A stretch of DNA of 64,000 bases from Megaleporinus macrocephalus. Lineage: Eukaryota; Chordata; Actinopteri; Characiformes; Anostomidae. Below the pieces are notes generated by a model. It ran no database searches, was not told where the DNA came from, and worked only from the letters and a program-made list of their open reading frames with translations. The DNA lies in assembly GCA_021613375.1 (NCBI GenBank), contig CM038704.1:4268405-4332404 (forward strand), given 5' to 3'. The first letter of the stretch is position 1, and each line of letters starts with the position of its first letter. Positions 1-10,421 of this stretch are shown one piece after another. The position numbers and the translations under genes are program-made.

Positions 1-425
1 TACTACTATTAGTATGAATTACTACGTCAATCTGGGTTTAGTCTTCATGATGTCTGAAATTCAATTTACACTTACGGTCTGTATTAAATTTCAACTAGTA
101 AAAGTTTGTGTGAACTGAATGAATGTGTAAATGAAAATGAAATTCTTTTAAAAATATATAATAAATATAATAAATAATATTTTTTATATAATAAAATGAT
201 TTTATATAGTACTCAGAATTTTGGTCATTTATATTTAGTTTTTATCTTTGTAATTTTATTTTTTATGTTAAAATATTTAACTCATTTAACAAAGTTACAT
301 CTCTGTAATGTAAAGAATGTAGAAGCAGCGAAGCTGTAAACAGTACTGAATGGCCTGATAGTATTAATGTTGTAATTAACGGCTGCATTAATTGATAAGC
401 TTGATTTAAGGTTTAAGATATACAT
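1..425. other. AT-rich intron sequence, no gene seen
   Basis: AT-rich sequence upstream of the first visible contactin exon. No coding segment, RNA gene or recognisable mobile element was seen. It is presumably part of a contactin intron, because the first visible exon opens at an acceptor site. Confidence 0.5.
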
Positions 426-538
<113 letters not shown>

Positions 539-944
539 TTATCTTTCGCTTTATCCTGCTAATCGGGGTCACAGGGGGGGTGGAGCCAATCCCATATAGT
601 AACATATTAAAAGTTAATCTTTAACTGTAAATATATCTTTATCTCAGAAATGTAATTCACACTTCACAATCTGTGCTCCTATTTCTAAGCTGATGTTGAT
701 GCAGATTAAAATGAACTGTTAATATTTAAAACTGTTAATAAATCTTAATTAGAATCAAATTATATCAAAAGGCTCTTGTGATGGTGGGTTACATCCTGCT
801 CTCCACACACAAGGGCAACTCGCCAAACATTGCATATGACGCAGGAGGAAGCAGCTGGTACCACCACTGTGAGCGGTGCCACCAGAGGTCCAAACAGGGG
901 AGACCAAACTTGATCCACACAGTTCATCTCACTATAATGTTAAG

Positions 945-1105
945 ATCAGGTTTTTTTGTTCTGGGCTGGAGCTCAACTCTGCAGGGTGGTAGATCTCCAA
1001 GACCAGCTGATTGGGCAGCTGTGGGCTAGAAACCTGGAAAATGACCACTAGAGTGTAATAGTTTGTGTACTGAACTGCTACTGGTGCATGTAAATGATGG
1101 GAAAG
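945..1105 (+). repeat. Dispersed repeat, copy 1 of 2
   Basis: About 160 bases closely matching 2660-2826 in the same orientation. Both share the string GGGCAGCTGTGGGCTAGAAA and the following text up to GTAAATGATGGGAAA. The family is not recognised. The second copy lies in the intron after the first visible exon. Confidence 0.8.
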
Positions 1106-1114
1106 CATAGCCAC

Positions 1115-1315
1115 GCCCAGGTTAGGGAATCAGCCTCATGACCGGAAGGTCGTTGGTTCGAGTCCCTGAACCAGTAGGACTTGACTGAATTGCCTTTGAG
1201 CTGAGCATCTGACCTCTAACTACTTTCCCAGGTACTATGTTAGCACCGCTCACTACTGCCCACTAGTGGCTGGTTTAAATCCAGAGGTCAGCTTCCACTG
1301 TGTACAAACACAACT
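1115..1315 (+). mobile_element. tRNA-derived SINE
   Basis: The segment contains a good RNA polymerase III B box, GGTTCGAGTCC at 1155-1165, preceded by a degenerate A-box-like stretch around 1120 (GTTAGGGAATCAGCC). The tail (AGGTACTATG...CTCACTACTGCCC) resembles the tail of the element at 4120-4290, so the two are probably members of one fish SINE family. No intact tRNA cloverleaf is claimed. It ends about 50 bases before the first contactin exon. Confidence 0.65.
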
Positions 1316-1370
1316 AGCAAAGATCTCTAAAGCCTGATTGTCTGACTCCCTGTGTGTTTTGGATCTGCAG

Positions 1371-1551
1371 GTGCAGTGGTGGGAGGAGGGCTCTCAGGAG
1401 AGCAAAGCCGGGAAGGCAAAGGTTGCAGGCAGCCCGGCTCGCATCGCCAGCCTGAAGGGCAGCACGGCCTACCTGGTCTCCGTCCGAGCCACCAACAGCG
1501 GCGGCGTGGGCCCGGCCAGCGCCCCCGTAAACATCACAACCAGGAAACCAC
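1371..1551 (+). CDS. cntn: Contactin, exon encoding the end of FnIII domain 3
   Basis: The exon is bordered by CTGCAG|GTG on the left and CCAC|GTGAGT on the right. It is 181 nt, beginning on a codon boundary and ending in phase 1. It encodes about 60 residues, starting VQWWEEG and ending in the VNITTRKP linker. The pattern YLVSVRATNSGGVGPAS is the F-to-G strand region of a fibronectin III domain, and NIT is an N-glycosylation sequon. Joined to the next exon it reads TTRKPPPSQPPGN, the linker between FnIII domains 3 and 4 in contactins. Contactins are GPI-anchored neuronal adhesion proteins with six Ig and four FnIII domains, acting at the outer face of the axonal membrane. The exon is markedly GC-rich compared with its flanks. 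The protein start lies outside the window, and the antisense open frame over this exon is a shadow. Confidence 0.93.
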
Positions 1552-2659
1552 GTGAGTCTTTCCAGAGGCTGCTTTTTCTTTTTCCTTCTCAAAGAATCTT
1601 CTCTTCTCTCCCACTTTTCCTCTCGAGACGCTGATATGATTAAAGGGCGCCACTGCTCATTAACATACTGTAACTGTCCTTGATGAATGCGCCGGCATTC
1701 ATTCATTTTTACCGGCTGCCTGCTTCTTCCTTCTCGCGGCGCTCTTGATAAATCTGCTTCGGGAGGCTTTGTTTGCACTGATATCGGCGTCTCTCTCTCT
1801 CTCTCTCTCTCTATTTTTTTTGTTCCCTTTCTTTTTTCGAACCAACCTCCTCCGTGGCAGCTGGCATTTGTTGTGCTGAAGATTGTTCAAGGCTATATTC
1901 GACGCTGCTAATTGTTTCAGTGCTTTTAATGCCTAATTAGCACATCAATGCCTATAAATAGCAGATAAAGAGAGCCGCCAGTGGAAGTACTGGATTCCAG
2001 CGCCGCGCCGCCGAAAAGGAGGAGCAATCAATGGAACGATTAGATTGAGGCACGCTCCTCCGTCTCACCATGCGAGACCCCTTTTGGCCTCCGTTAAGGC
2101 GGCCCCAGCTCGAACAGTCTGATTATCTAGTGCCAATAAAAGCGCTAAAGAACCAAACAGCATGTTTCAACACAGCCGGCGAGGGATCAGATAAGCTATG
2201 ACATCTCAAAGGAAAGGAGTCGCACAGCTAATTTGGGCTAATAGAGCGAGCGGGCAATTAAAGGCGGTTTCAAATGAAGCGCTCCCGGTTTTACTCTGCC
2301 TCGCCGCTAATTGGTCTGATTCTTGGCGTTATCAAGCCCTGGGTTAGTGATAGCACAGGCCGCCGATATGATCCGCCCAAATTCTCGTAATAGCAAATAT
2401 CAGAGGCGGAGTGGGCCTGGAGTTACAGAGGCGCTCGTCTTCGGTCGTACTGTGTGGACGGTGAGGAGGGAGTGAGCGCTACCAAAACATAGTGATGAAA
2501 TCTTCTCAGCTCTATTGTTTAATTCAGAGCAGAGGGTTTCCGAGAGCTGCCCAGCGCTACTTCCAGGCTGAACAGCAGTATCTTCGTCTTCGAGTGGGCT
2601 GAGTAGCTCAAAGCAAGCATAGTAACCCTTTAAAGCCTGGACCATGAATCTCACAATAA
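1552..2659. other. Intron with a moderately complex, possibly conserved noncoding island
   Basis: A CT dinucleotide run lies at about 1791-1812. From about 1860 to 2460 the sequence is non-repetitive and of balanced composition, with homeodomain-type cores (CTAATTAGC near 1933, GCTAATTTGGG near 2229, GCTAATTGGTC near 2306) and a TATAAATAGC string near 1955. No exon-like coding segment was recognised. Regulatory function is an inference from composition and motifs only. Confidence 0.35.
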
Positions 2660-2826
2660 TATTAAAATCAGTTTTTTGTTTTGGGCTAAAGCTTAGCTCT
2701 GCAGGGTGGTAGATCTCCAGGATCAGCTGATTGGGCAGCTGTGGGCTAGAAACCTGGAAAATGACCACTAGAGTGAAGTAGTTTGTGTACTAAACTGCCA
2801 CTGGTGCATGTAAATGATGGGAAATG
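2660..2826 (+). repeat. Dispersed repeat, copy 2 of 2
   Basis: Same orientation and nearly the same sequence as 945-1105, including CTGCAGGGTGGTAGATCTCC and GGAAAATGACCACTAGAGTG. The family is unknown. It lies within the intron between the contactin exons at 1371 and 9156. Confidence 0.8.
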
Positions 2827-2879
2827 GAGTGTTTAATAGACCTTCAGTCAATAATACTAATAAAAAATAACAATAATAA

Positions 2880-3205
2880 CTAGGAGAGTGCAAAACCTAA
2901 AGGAAGCCCAGGAGGTTTGCACAAAAAAAACAAAACAAATAGAGGTTGGAGATCTGCTCTGATGTAGGTTAAATGAAACCATGATGTTCGGGTTTGGCCA
3001 AAAATGAATGGGACTCTATGGGAGGATTGAGAGATGAATAAACAACAAATAGAGGAGTGCGCGTCAGTATGTCTGTGCATTATTATTTATTTGGGGTCTG
3101 TCCTAAGTCAGTGCATATGAAACGGTATCTATAGGTCGAGCAGAAGTTCACTGGATTGGCATTCACTTTTCCATCCTATTCATTCTCTAGGGGGAAAGCC
3201 CGAAT
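2880..3205 (-). repeat. Dispersed repeat shared with 17.5-18.3 kb and 44.5-44.9 kb
   Basis: Read on the minus strand it carries the same phrases as the other two loci: a line like CTCCTCTATTTGTTGTTTAT followed by CTCCCATAGAGTCCCATTCA, and at the 3100-3200 end GAACTTCTGCTCGACC. No open frame is conserved among the loci, so this looks like a noncoding interspersed repeat. Confidence 0.7.
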
Positions 3206-3654
3206 CACACAATCAGACCAGACACTCTGGAGTTGGAACGGCGTTGATATTTTGAGAACAGACTGTAGGTTTGAGCAAAGTCCAGGTGAACATCAGCATT
3301 TTTAGGAGATAAAATTATAACAGTAATGCTTTAGAGCCCTCAAAAACTTTATTGAATATGATTCGCTTGGTGTTCACTTTGTATGAAGTGAATTTTGTTG
3401 TAAAAATCAGCTGCGAATTGAAAAATAGTATTAAAATTTAAGGTTCAATGAATTATAAACTCTTACTGTGCCGTCTGTAGTGACGAAGCAGAGCTGACGC
3501 TACAGTCATCAGCTGACGTTTATTTTTCCTGATCTCAGAAATCTAATTTACACTTATGGTCAATATTAAATTCTGACTGGTGAACATTTGTGCTCACATG
3601 CATGAAGTGAAGCTTTGTATTGAGGAATATCTGAGCTGATATCTGTCAGCTGAC

Positions 3655-4004
3655 TGTAACGTTGTGGGAGACGGAAGAGGCAGATACACACGCAGATGAG
3701 GATTAACGGGTTTAATGTAGTCCATAGTGGAACACAGAACACGAGCAGAAAACAACAAACCACACCGCGACGCAACACCACCACGTACACCACCAAAGTC
3801 AGACAAAGGCTAGAGGAAAACAGAGGGTATATATAACAAGTAAACAAGGTGCAAACAGCTGACGAGACTAATACAAAATGACAAACAGGTGAGACAGGCG
3901 GGGCTAGGGCGGAGACAAGGAGCACGTGACCAAAACAAACACCATGCGGACACGGCAGGACGTAAACAAGGACTTAGACAGGGGAGGACGAGCAGGGCGT
4001 GACA
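3655..4004 (-). mobile_element. Solo LTR of a retrotransposon with 5-bp target-site duplication
   Basis: The 350-base segment starts TG and ends CA and is flanked by the direct repeat CTGAC at 3650-3654 and 4005-4009. These are the signature of an LTR insertion. Read on the minus strand it starts TGTCACGCCC, has a TATA-like string GTTATATATACCC (about 3825-3837) and an ATTAAA poly(A)-type signal (3711-3716), giving a U3-R-U5 order on that strand. No internal coding region or second LTR is present, so it is a solo LTR left by recombination. The composition resembles fish Gypsy-type LTRs, but family assignment is inference. Short open frames inside it are not genes. Confidence 0.88.
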
Positions 4005-4119
4005 CTGACACACTGAACAGCTACTAAGCTGTTCACGTCTGGCTCCACCGTTCGTCCTCATGTTTTTAAACCCATATGTTCACGTAGAGAAGTCATGAAG
4101 CTGAGTGACCACAAAGGAG

Positions 4120-4290
4120 CATGGGGCAGTCGTGGGCTAGAGGTTAGAGAACCAGCGTTCTGCCCAGAAGGTCGCTAGTTCTATCTCCTGAACTGACAGG
4201 TGCCAGTGAGCAAGACACCTAACCCCCCAACTGTTGCCAGGTGCTGTGGATAGAGCTCACTGACCCCTCATCTGTGTGCAAACACAAAAT
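4120..4290 (+). mobile_element. tRNA-derived SINE
   Basis: An A-box-like stretch (GTGGGCTAGAGGTTAGAGAA, about 4133) is followed by a decayed B-box region (GGTCGCTAGTTCTATCTCC, about 4170). The tail contains AGCAAGACACCTAACCCCC and ACTGTTGCCAGGTGCTGTGG, like the element near 1115-1315. The promoter boxes are mutated, so it is an old, inactive copy. Confidence 0.65.
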
Positions 4291-4474
4291 GCCAAATAGT
4301 ATTTCAAACTATCTCATCCACAGCTGACCAATCAGTAGCAAGCACACCCTCTTTATGGTCAGTCAGAGGAAATAGTTAATGATTGTGCATTGCTTTGCAC
4401 TGTATGTTATGCAACAGTATATTATTCTTCTTTTCCTGCTTTTTCAAGGCATCGACACCATTCCAGCTTCAGAA

Positions 4475-4860
4475 CGTCAAGTTTATTTGTGTTGCGCTTT
4501 TTATAACGATGTTGTCACAAAGCAGCTTTACAGGCATTTAAAAGCATGAAAACATGACACTTTATCCACTGTGAGAAAGCCAGAGGCGATGGTGGTGAGG
4601 AAAAACTCCCTCAACTGGAGGATGAAACCTTGGGAGGAACCAAGACTCACAAGCAGAGACCCATCCTCCTCTGGTGGAACAGTATTTACAGTTTATTACT
4701 AAAGCTGAGTCTGAAGGTAAAAGCTTTAGAAGCTGCACAGGTGCTACATCAGGTGGATGATACAGCGATGCAGTCAAGGATGGAGTAGATGGTACCAATG
4801 GAGAGGAGAGCTGGTTGGTGCCGGGTGACAGGGGGGCCCTGGTGGTCAGTCATTTACAGT
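4475..4860 (+). repeat. Dispersed fish repeat (GTTTATTT...GCGCTTTTTA family)
   Basis: Starts near TCAAGTTTATTTGTGTTGCG and carries AAGCAGCTTTACAG, GGAGGAACCAAGACTCACAA and CCATCCTCCTCTGGTGGAAC. The same phrases recur at 38372-38880, 45000-45195 and, inverted, at 7665-7890 and 47925-48178. The 33-bp minisatellite begins just downstream. The repeat class is not named with confidence. Confidence 0.8.
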
Positions 4861-4904
4861 AATTTGGCGGGACAGGTGGGCGGTTATTACTTCAAAAAGA
4901 GAAA

Positions 4905-5693
4905 AGAGACAGAGTTAGTTCTGGTTTGGGTTAGTACAGAGACAGAGTTAGTTCTGGTTTGGTTAGTACAGAGACAGAGTTAGTTCTGGTTTGGGTTAGT
5001 ACAGAGACAGAGTTAGTTCTGGTTTGGTTAGTACAGAGACAGAGTTAGTTCTAGTTTAGGTTAGTACAGAGACAGAGTTAGGTCTGGTTTGGGTTAGTAC
5101 AGAGACAGAGTTAGGTCTGGTTTGGGTTAGTACAGAGACAGAGTTAGTTCTAGTTTAGGTTAGTACAGAGACAGAGTTAGTTCTGGTTTGGGTTAGTACA
5201 GAGACTGAGTTAGTTCTGGTTTGGGTTAGTACAGAGACAGAGTTAGTTCTGGTTTGGGTTAGTACAGAGACAAAGTTAGTTCTGGTTTGGGTTAGTACAG
5301 AGACAGAGTTAGTTCTAGTTTAGGTTAGTACAGAGACAGAGTTAGTTCTGGTTTGGGTTAGTACAGAGACAGAGTCAGTTCTGGTTTGGGTTAGTACAGA
5401 GACAGAGTTAGTTCTGGTTTGGTTAGTACAGAGACAGAGTTAGTTCTAGTTTAGTTTAGTACAGAGACAGAGGTAGTTCCGGTTTAGTTTAGTACAGAGA
5501 CTGAGTTAGTTCCAGTTTGGGTTAGTACAGAGACAGAGTCAGTTCTGGTTTGGGTTAGTACAGAGACAGAGTTAGTTCTAGTTTAGTTTAGTACAGAGAC
5601 AGAGGTAGTTCCGGTTTAGTTTAGTACAGAGACTGAGTTAGTTCCAGTTTGGGTTAGTACAGAGACAGAGTTAGTTCTGGTTTGGGTTAGTTA
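4905..5693 (+). repeat. 33-bp minisatellite, about 23 units
   Basis: Tandem units built round GTACAGAGACAGAGTTAGTT followed by CTGGTTTGGGTTA, each 32-33 bases. Variants (TCTAGTTTAGG, TCCGGTTTAG) recur in blocks, for example the stretch near 5440-5520 reappears near 5570-5650, showing block duplication inside the array. No coding role. Confidence 0.95.
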
Positions 5694-5741
5694 CAACACG
5701 TCATGTTGTAGAGCAGTATATAGAACACTAACATCGAGATT

Positions 5742-6242
5742 CAAGTTCACTCTGAGTCACATTATTATGACCATGTCCTACTTTATGTTTTCGTGGTATT
5801 CTCTGGACTCACTCATCCATGTGAAAGACTCTCAACCAATTTGGGTCTGAATCCATCCTTGCACATCATGTACACCATACAAGCTGATGGTCTTCTCTGG
5901 GGGGGATGGGATCTTTCAGCAAGACAATCCAACACATTGGTTGGAAGAGCTGACCAAGACTTTCTAAGACCTACCCTGGACCCCTAATTCCCCCAGACTT
6001 GAACCCAATTGAGCATCTGTGGGACCACCTGGATGGTGGTGTTGGCTCTATGGATCCTCCTCCACGCTTCCTCCAGCAGCTGTGGGATGCACTGCAGTGA
6101 GCATGATACCTCCAGATACCTGCGACAGCCTACCAGGACCTTATTGAGTCTCCCAGTCCTTTTAGCTGCTATCCGTGCTGCACAAGTCAGTTACTCTGAA
6201 TATTAGCTGGTGCTCATAATAATGTGACTCCACTGTGTATAA
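5742..6242 (+). mobile_element. Degenerate Tc1-like element with terminal inverted repeats
   Basis: A perfect 17-base inverted repeat, GAGTCACATTATTATGA at 5754-5770 and its complement at 6214-6230, encloses about 480 bases. On the + strand the interior reads CAGCAAGACAAT (QQDN) near 5921 and then, across stops and frameshifts, LNPIEHLWDHLDGGV from about 6000. These are the last two acidic-residue blocks of Tc1/mariner DDE transposases. The N-terminal half is missing and the frame is broken, so it is a dead, internally deleted copy. Confidence 0.8.
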
Positions 6243-6485
6243 ACTGAATGAAATAAAGCGTTCAGCTTCACTCACCACACTTGGTATCAGTTTACCATCC
6301 TCTTCACCGACTGTCTGTTTTCCAGCTGAAAGGTGAGAGCTGAAATAGCTAGGCTAGTAACTTTAGCTGAGCTATCAGACTGTTAGGATTTGTCTGTTTA
6401 TCTAATAGACTGGCTGCTTTTCTCTGTGTATATTTTAAGCCACATATGATCTACTGTGTCAATATGGTATTAAGTTAACATAGCA
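6243..6485. other. Intron sequence, nothing recognised
   Basis: Non-repetitive intron sequence between the Tc1-like relic and a small open frame. No motif strong enough to name. Confidence 0.4.
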
Positions 6486-6770
6486 ATGGCAAAACATTAT
6501 GATGTGCTGAGGAATTGGTTGGAGTTCAGAGTCGCCAAAGTGTATCGATGTGAGTTGGTGATGCTGGTATGTGAAGTTCCACTGAAAACAGTGATCACAT
6601 TTTTGGATGCTGCGCAATGTGATGTGTCCAGCGTCCAGCAGCCGTTAGAAATTACGGGGGCAAATGTTTGTAAACCCGGCTTATATGAGGATGATATAAC
6701 CATCAACAACACCAAGGTTAACCATGTGGGTACATTAGCAACCACCTGGGACACCATATCACCAACTTAG
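6486..6770 (+). other. Orphan 94-codon open frame, probably not a gene
   Basis: An ATG in fair Kozak context (GCAATGG) opens a 94-codon frame ending in TAG, followed by AATAAA at 6831-6836. The protein matches no family I know and has no signal peptide, obvious membrane segment or repeat. An almost equally long frame exists antisense, which argues for chance. It lies inside a contactin intron. The poly(A)-type signal 60 bases past the stop is the only reason to list it. Confidence 0.15.
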
Positions 6771-6839
6771 CAGCCTCCTTGGTTGTTTTCAAACACTATC
6801 AACTGAATTCTTGTTATCTTATTTGCTACAAATAAAAAT

Positions 6840-7664
6840 TATTGTATTATATTTATATTAAAATATTATTGTACCATCTCTAAGAAATCATAAAATCAAT
6901 CCAAGTCGAGAATCAATGGTCATGTCATGCAAGCAACCAACCATAAGCACAGCTTAAACATAAATGCATGAAATATTAGTATCATAATAGTTATTTATCA
7001 GTACAGCTTTCATTACCAATGTATTACAAATCCGTACATGAGTGTGATAATCTGAAAGTTATGAATATGGTGAGAGTGCCTCCTGATTTTTGGCAGCTTC
7101 CCAGTTACAGTTTCCATTTCCCAGGTTCACTAGCCGAGAAGAGATAAGTAAGCAACAGTGAAAATACGAAAGACAGAAACATAACCTCTTATCAAATCAT
7201 GTTGAAGAATATAAGAACAGGCAGACAATGAAAGAACAGGAAACGATGGCTGAAGCTCTTGACAAGAAACCACATTTAGCAGCAACAAAAGAAGTGATAT
7301 AAATAGTAGCAGAAGAAGAGTTAACACCAGCTGTTTCCACCAACTTTAATGCTAAACTCTGATCTCTCTCTTCTACACCAGTAAGGAGTGAAAAGGGAGG
7401 TGGGGCGTTTACTGGTGACATGTTGCCCCCTATTGTTTGGAACATGAATTGTCATACTAGGTACCTAGCCTCAGACTAGCTGCCTAACCTTCACTACAGA
7501 CTCTACTGAAATGAACATGGACTCATAACTAGTTTCCACCAACCTTCTACCTTCATTAACTGTCATCATCACTCTCACTGTTCTTCATCTGTACTATAAT
7601 TAATCTTAGTGATATCATATTATGATTATATAAGCACACCTGAGCAGCTGAACAGAAGTATAAG
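6840..7664. other. AT-rich intron sequence, nothing recognised
   Basis: No tandem structure, TIR or coding homology was visible. Several short open frames on the minus strand look like chance. Confidence 0.4.
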
Positions 7665-7890
7665 GTCCCCTAGCTCTGAGGGAGTTTCTTCTCGCCACTG
7701 TTGCTTATGGCTTGCTCACCGAGGGGTGGGGGGGGGGTCTATGTTTGTTGTATGATTTCTATGATCTCCTTCTGTGTTGTTATTTTCTTCTTAGGCTTAT
7801 TTATGCTCTATTTAACTTTTCTTATCACTAAATTCCTGTAAAGCTGCTTTGTGACAATATCTGTTGTTAAAAGCGCTATTCACCGTATTT
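7665..7890 (-). repeat. Dispersed fish repeat, inverted partial copy
   Basis: On the minus strand it carries the family phrases seen at 4475, 38372 and 45000: GCGCTTTT (end near 7875), CACAAAGCAGCTTTACAGGA, and GGCGAGAAGAAACTCCCTCA. The middle is diverged and contains a G run at 7728-7737. Confidence 0.7.
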
Positions 7891-8029
7891 CGCCACCCCA
7901 CCTTTCAAGCGTGTGTTTCTTCCACCTTTGTGTTGGAACTTCCGGCTAGCTAACCAAAATGAATACAGTTACATGGGAGGAGACCAGAGAGACAGTAAGA
8001 AGTTCTAATGGGACAACACTGTCTCCTCC

Positions 8030-8164
8030 GAGGTTAATAACACAGTGGGTGGGTGATATGAGAAGGTGGTCTGAGGTTAATAACTCAGTGGGTGGGTGAT
8101 ATGAGAAGGTGGTCTGAGGTTAATAACTCAGTGGGTGGGTGATATGAGAAGGTGGTCTGAGGTT
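8030..8164 (+). repeat. 43-bp tandem repeat, three units
   Basis: GAGGTTAATAACTCAGTGGG recurs at 8030, 8073, 8116 and 8159 with exact 43-base spacing. Units 2 and 3 are identical, so this is a recent duplication. Confidence 0.95.
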
Positions 8165-9155
8165 ACTTATGGAGACATGTTTAATTACTCTGTACTCTCG
8201 GAAGGTGTAGACGGTTCAGTAATGAAAAACTATAAAAGTACTGAAGCGTATCAGTACCTGCACAGTGGGAAGGTGGGCGTGTCCTCCTACACACAGACGG
8301 TGAGTTTATATTTCTGAAAGCCGGTTAAACCCAAGTCCAGCCAGCTGCCCGAGCCACTCTGCGTGGGTGTTAGTTACAGTCCAGATAGCCTAGCGCGGTG
8401 GACACTGATCAGAAAACAGTTACTGAACTGATAGACTCACCAGCACCCGACACGTCTGCTTCCTCTGAGCTTCATAAGCGAGACATTTCTCTGGATAAGG
8501 AAGCTCTGGTGCTGGTTCTCCTCCACAGAATGGTAAGAGTAGACATACGGAGGTTTGGGAGGAGGTTTTAAATTTAGAGCTTCAGTCAGAGACGCAGGTC
8601 CTCCTCTTTGGAAGGCGACCCCCCAACACTCTGATCTTTATGTGCTGTGTTCGTAACTCTGTTGTTCAAGCCAAGTTTTCATCTTCTTCTAATTACTGAC
8701 TCCCTCTAACTGAACATTATGCTAGTCATTTTAAATGTTTGTTGTTGTTTTGCTTGTAATTAGTATCAACGTATCTGCGGGCGCACTGGAAGTTCTAACA
8801 CAAAGTAAACAAAGATGCCCCCCCCCCAGTGATTGATTTGACAGGTTGCATCATCTTATGTTCTGAATAAGAACGTGTGGAATCATTAGATCTTCTGGTA
8901 TGTCCTGAAGGTTACCCTTAGGTGGCCATGAGGATAAAGCAGATAGTATGAGATTTCTTTGTCTCTGTATTATGACCCCTGGACATTTTTTATATTTGTG
9001 ATGACTTTTCTGAGGAAAGCAACAAATAAAGTATAACATTAGCATCTGCTGTTTCCAAGATGACCCTATATCAAAGCCGTTGACCACACTGGTCAGTAGA
9101 ATGCCACACTTTTCTACCTGAATTTTCACTGAAGTGCACAATGTTTGTTTTTCAG
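8165..9155. other. Intron sequence up to the exon at 9156
   Basis: Non-repetitive apart from a C run near 8817-8827. A stretch near 8877-8935 (ATCATTAGATCTTCTGG, CCTGAAGGTTACCC) is similar to one at 10945-10990. The final 30 bases include a pyrimidine-rich tract leading to TTTTTCAG, the acceptor of the next exon. Confidence 0.5.
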
Positions 9156-9268
9156 CTCCCAGCCAGCCTCCCGGAAACATCGAGTGGAACCTGACCAACT
9201 CAAAGATCTTTTTAAACTGGGAACATGTGAAGGCTATGGACAATGAGTCTGAAGTGACTGGCTACAAG
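9156..9268 (+). CDS. cntn: Contactin, exon encoding the first half of FnIII domain 4
   Basis: Bordered by TTTTTCAG and TACAAG|GTGAGC, 113 nt. The first two bases complete the proline codon split from the previous exon, and the exon ends on a codon boundary. It encodes [20 protein letters not shown], then [17 protein letters not shown]. The Trp and the VTGYK string are the B and C strand marks of a fibronectin III domain. NLT and NES are N-glycosylation sequons. The wording PPSQPPGN and NESEVTGYK is typical of the contactin-3/4/5/6 group rather than of contactin-1 or -2, which is family knowledge from memory. The exon follows a 7.6-kb intron and precedes a 13.7-kb intron, both full of repeats. 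Confidence 0.95.
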
Positions 9269-9810
9269 GTGAGCTATGATAATGCTTTACTGCTTGGAAC
9301 GCTGTGAGACGCAGACAGAGTGATAAATAGGAAAGAGCAGCGTTTCAGAAGTCACACACATTCTTCTTTTATTTGATCAGAATTAACCTCCCTTCTATCA
9401 CCACATGGAAAATGCATTCCATGTATGTCCTTGCAAGGTGCACACACATCTTACTGTTGCTGTGAAAGGAAGCTTTTTAATACCAAATTCCTTTGAAGAG
9501 CTGATGAATCACAGTCTGGCAGTTCTGCCTGTATTAGTAATGTCTGTGTTCATTAATCTTAATGCTGTTCTGTGCTAGCACCCCTATGGGATGTGTAATA
9601 GCATGTTAGTGCTAAGATAATGCCTGTGCACATACACATTTCTGAACATTGTAAATTAAATAAGGACACAGAAGCTTTAAAAAAACATTGCACATGTTTT
9701 ATTTGAAGCTTGTAACATGCTGTCGCTGTGCAAAGAAAATTAAGTATCTCCAATATCACAACTTTACAGAAAAGAGCAAACCAGAACCAGAAATATTTTC
9801 AACCCTTTTT
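9269..9810. other. Intron sequence, nothing recognised
   Basis: Opens with the donor GTGAGC. The rest is AT-rich, non-repetitive and without a recognisable element, up to the 41-bp minisatellite. Confidence 0.5.
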
Positions 9811-10411
9811 GGTGATAGTGAGCCACTGTAATAACACTTTGTACCCGAAGAGATGATAGTTAGTCACTGTAGTACCAATATGTACCTGAAGAGGTGATAG
9901 TGAGTCACTGTAGTACCACTTTGTAACTGAAGAGGTGATAGTGAGTCACTTTAATACCACTTTGTATCTGAAGAGGTGATAATGAGTCACTGTAGTACCA
10001 CTTTGTACCTGAAGAGGTGATAGTGAGTAACTTTAATACCACTTTGTACCTAAAAAGTGATAGTGAGTCACTGTAGTACCACTTTGTACCTGAAGAGATG
10101 ATAGTGAGTCACTGTAGTACCACTTTGCACCTAAAAAGGTGATAGTGAGTCACTGTAATACCACTTTGTACCTGAAGAGGTGATAGTGAGTCACTTTAAT
10201 ACCACTTTGTACCTAAAAAAGTGAAAGTGAGCCACTGTAGTACCACTTTGTACCTGAAGAGGTGATAGTGAGTCACTGTAGTACCACTTTGTACCTGAAG
10301 AGGTGATAGTAAGTCTCTGTAATACCACTTTGTACCTGAAGAGGTGATAGTAAGTCTCTGTAGTACCACTTTGTACCTGAAGAGGTGATAGTGAGTCTCT
10401 GTAGTACTGTC
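9811..10411 (+). repeat. 41-bp minisatellite, array 1 of 3
   Basis: About 15 units built round TGAGTCACTGTAGTACCACT and TTGTACCTGAAGAGGTGATAG. Eight units have an intact TGAGTCA, the AP-1 consensus. The same unit makes arrays at 11568-12321 and 56085-57225. The right edge runs directly into a truncated Tc1 element. Confidence 0.95.
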
Positions 10412-10421
10412 ACTGTAGTAA

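Noticed and set aside
1314..1778. 154-codon minus-strand open frame over the first contactin exon
   Set aside because: Antisense shadow of a GC-rich exon that has canonical splice sites and a fibronectin III pattern on the + strand.
8851..9243. 130-codon minus-strand open frame over the second contactin exon
   Set aside because: Antisense to an exon with clear homology. No recognisable protein.
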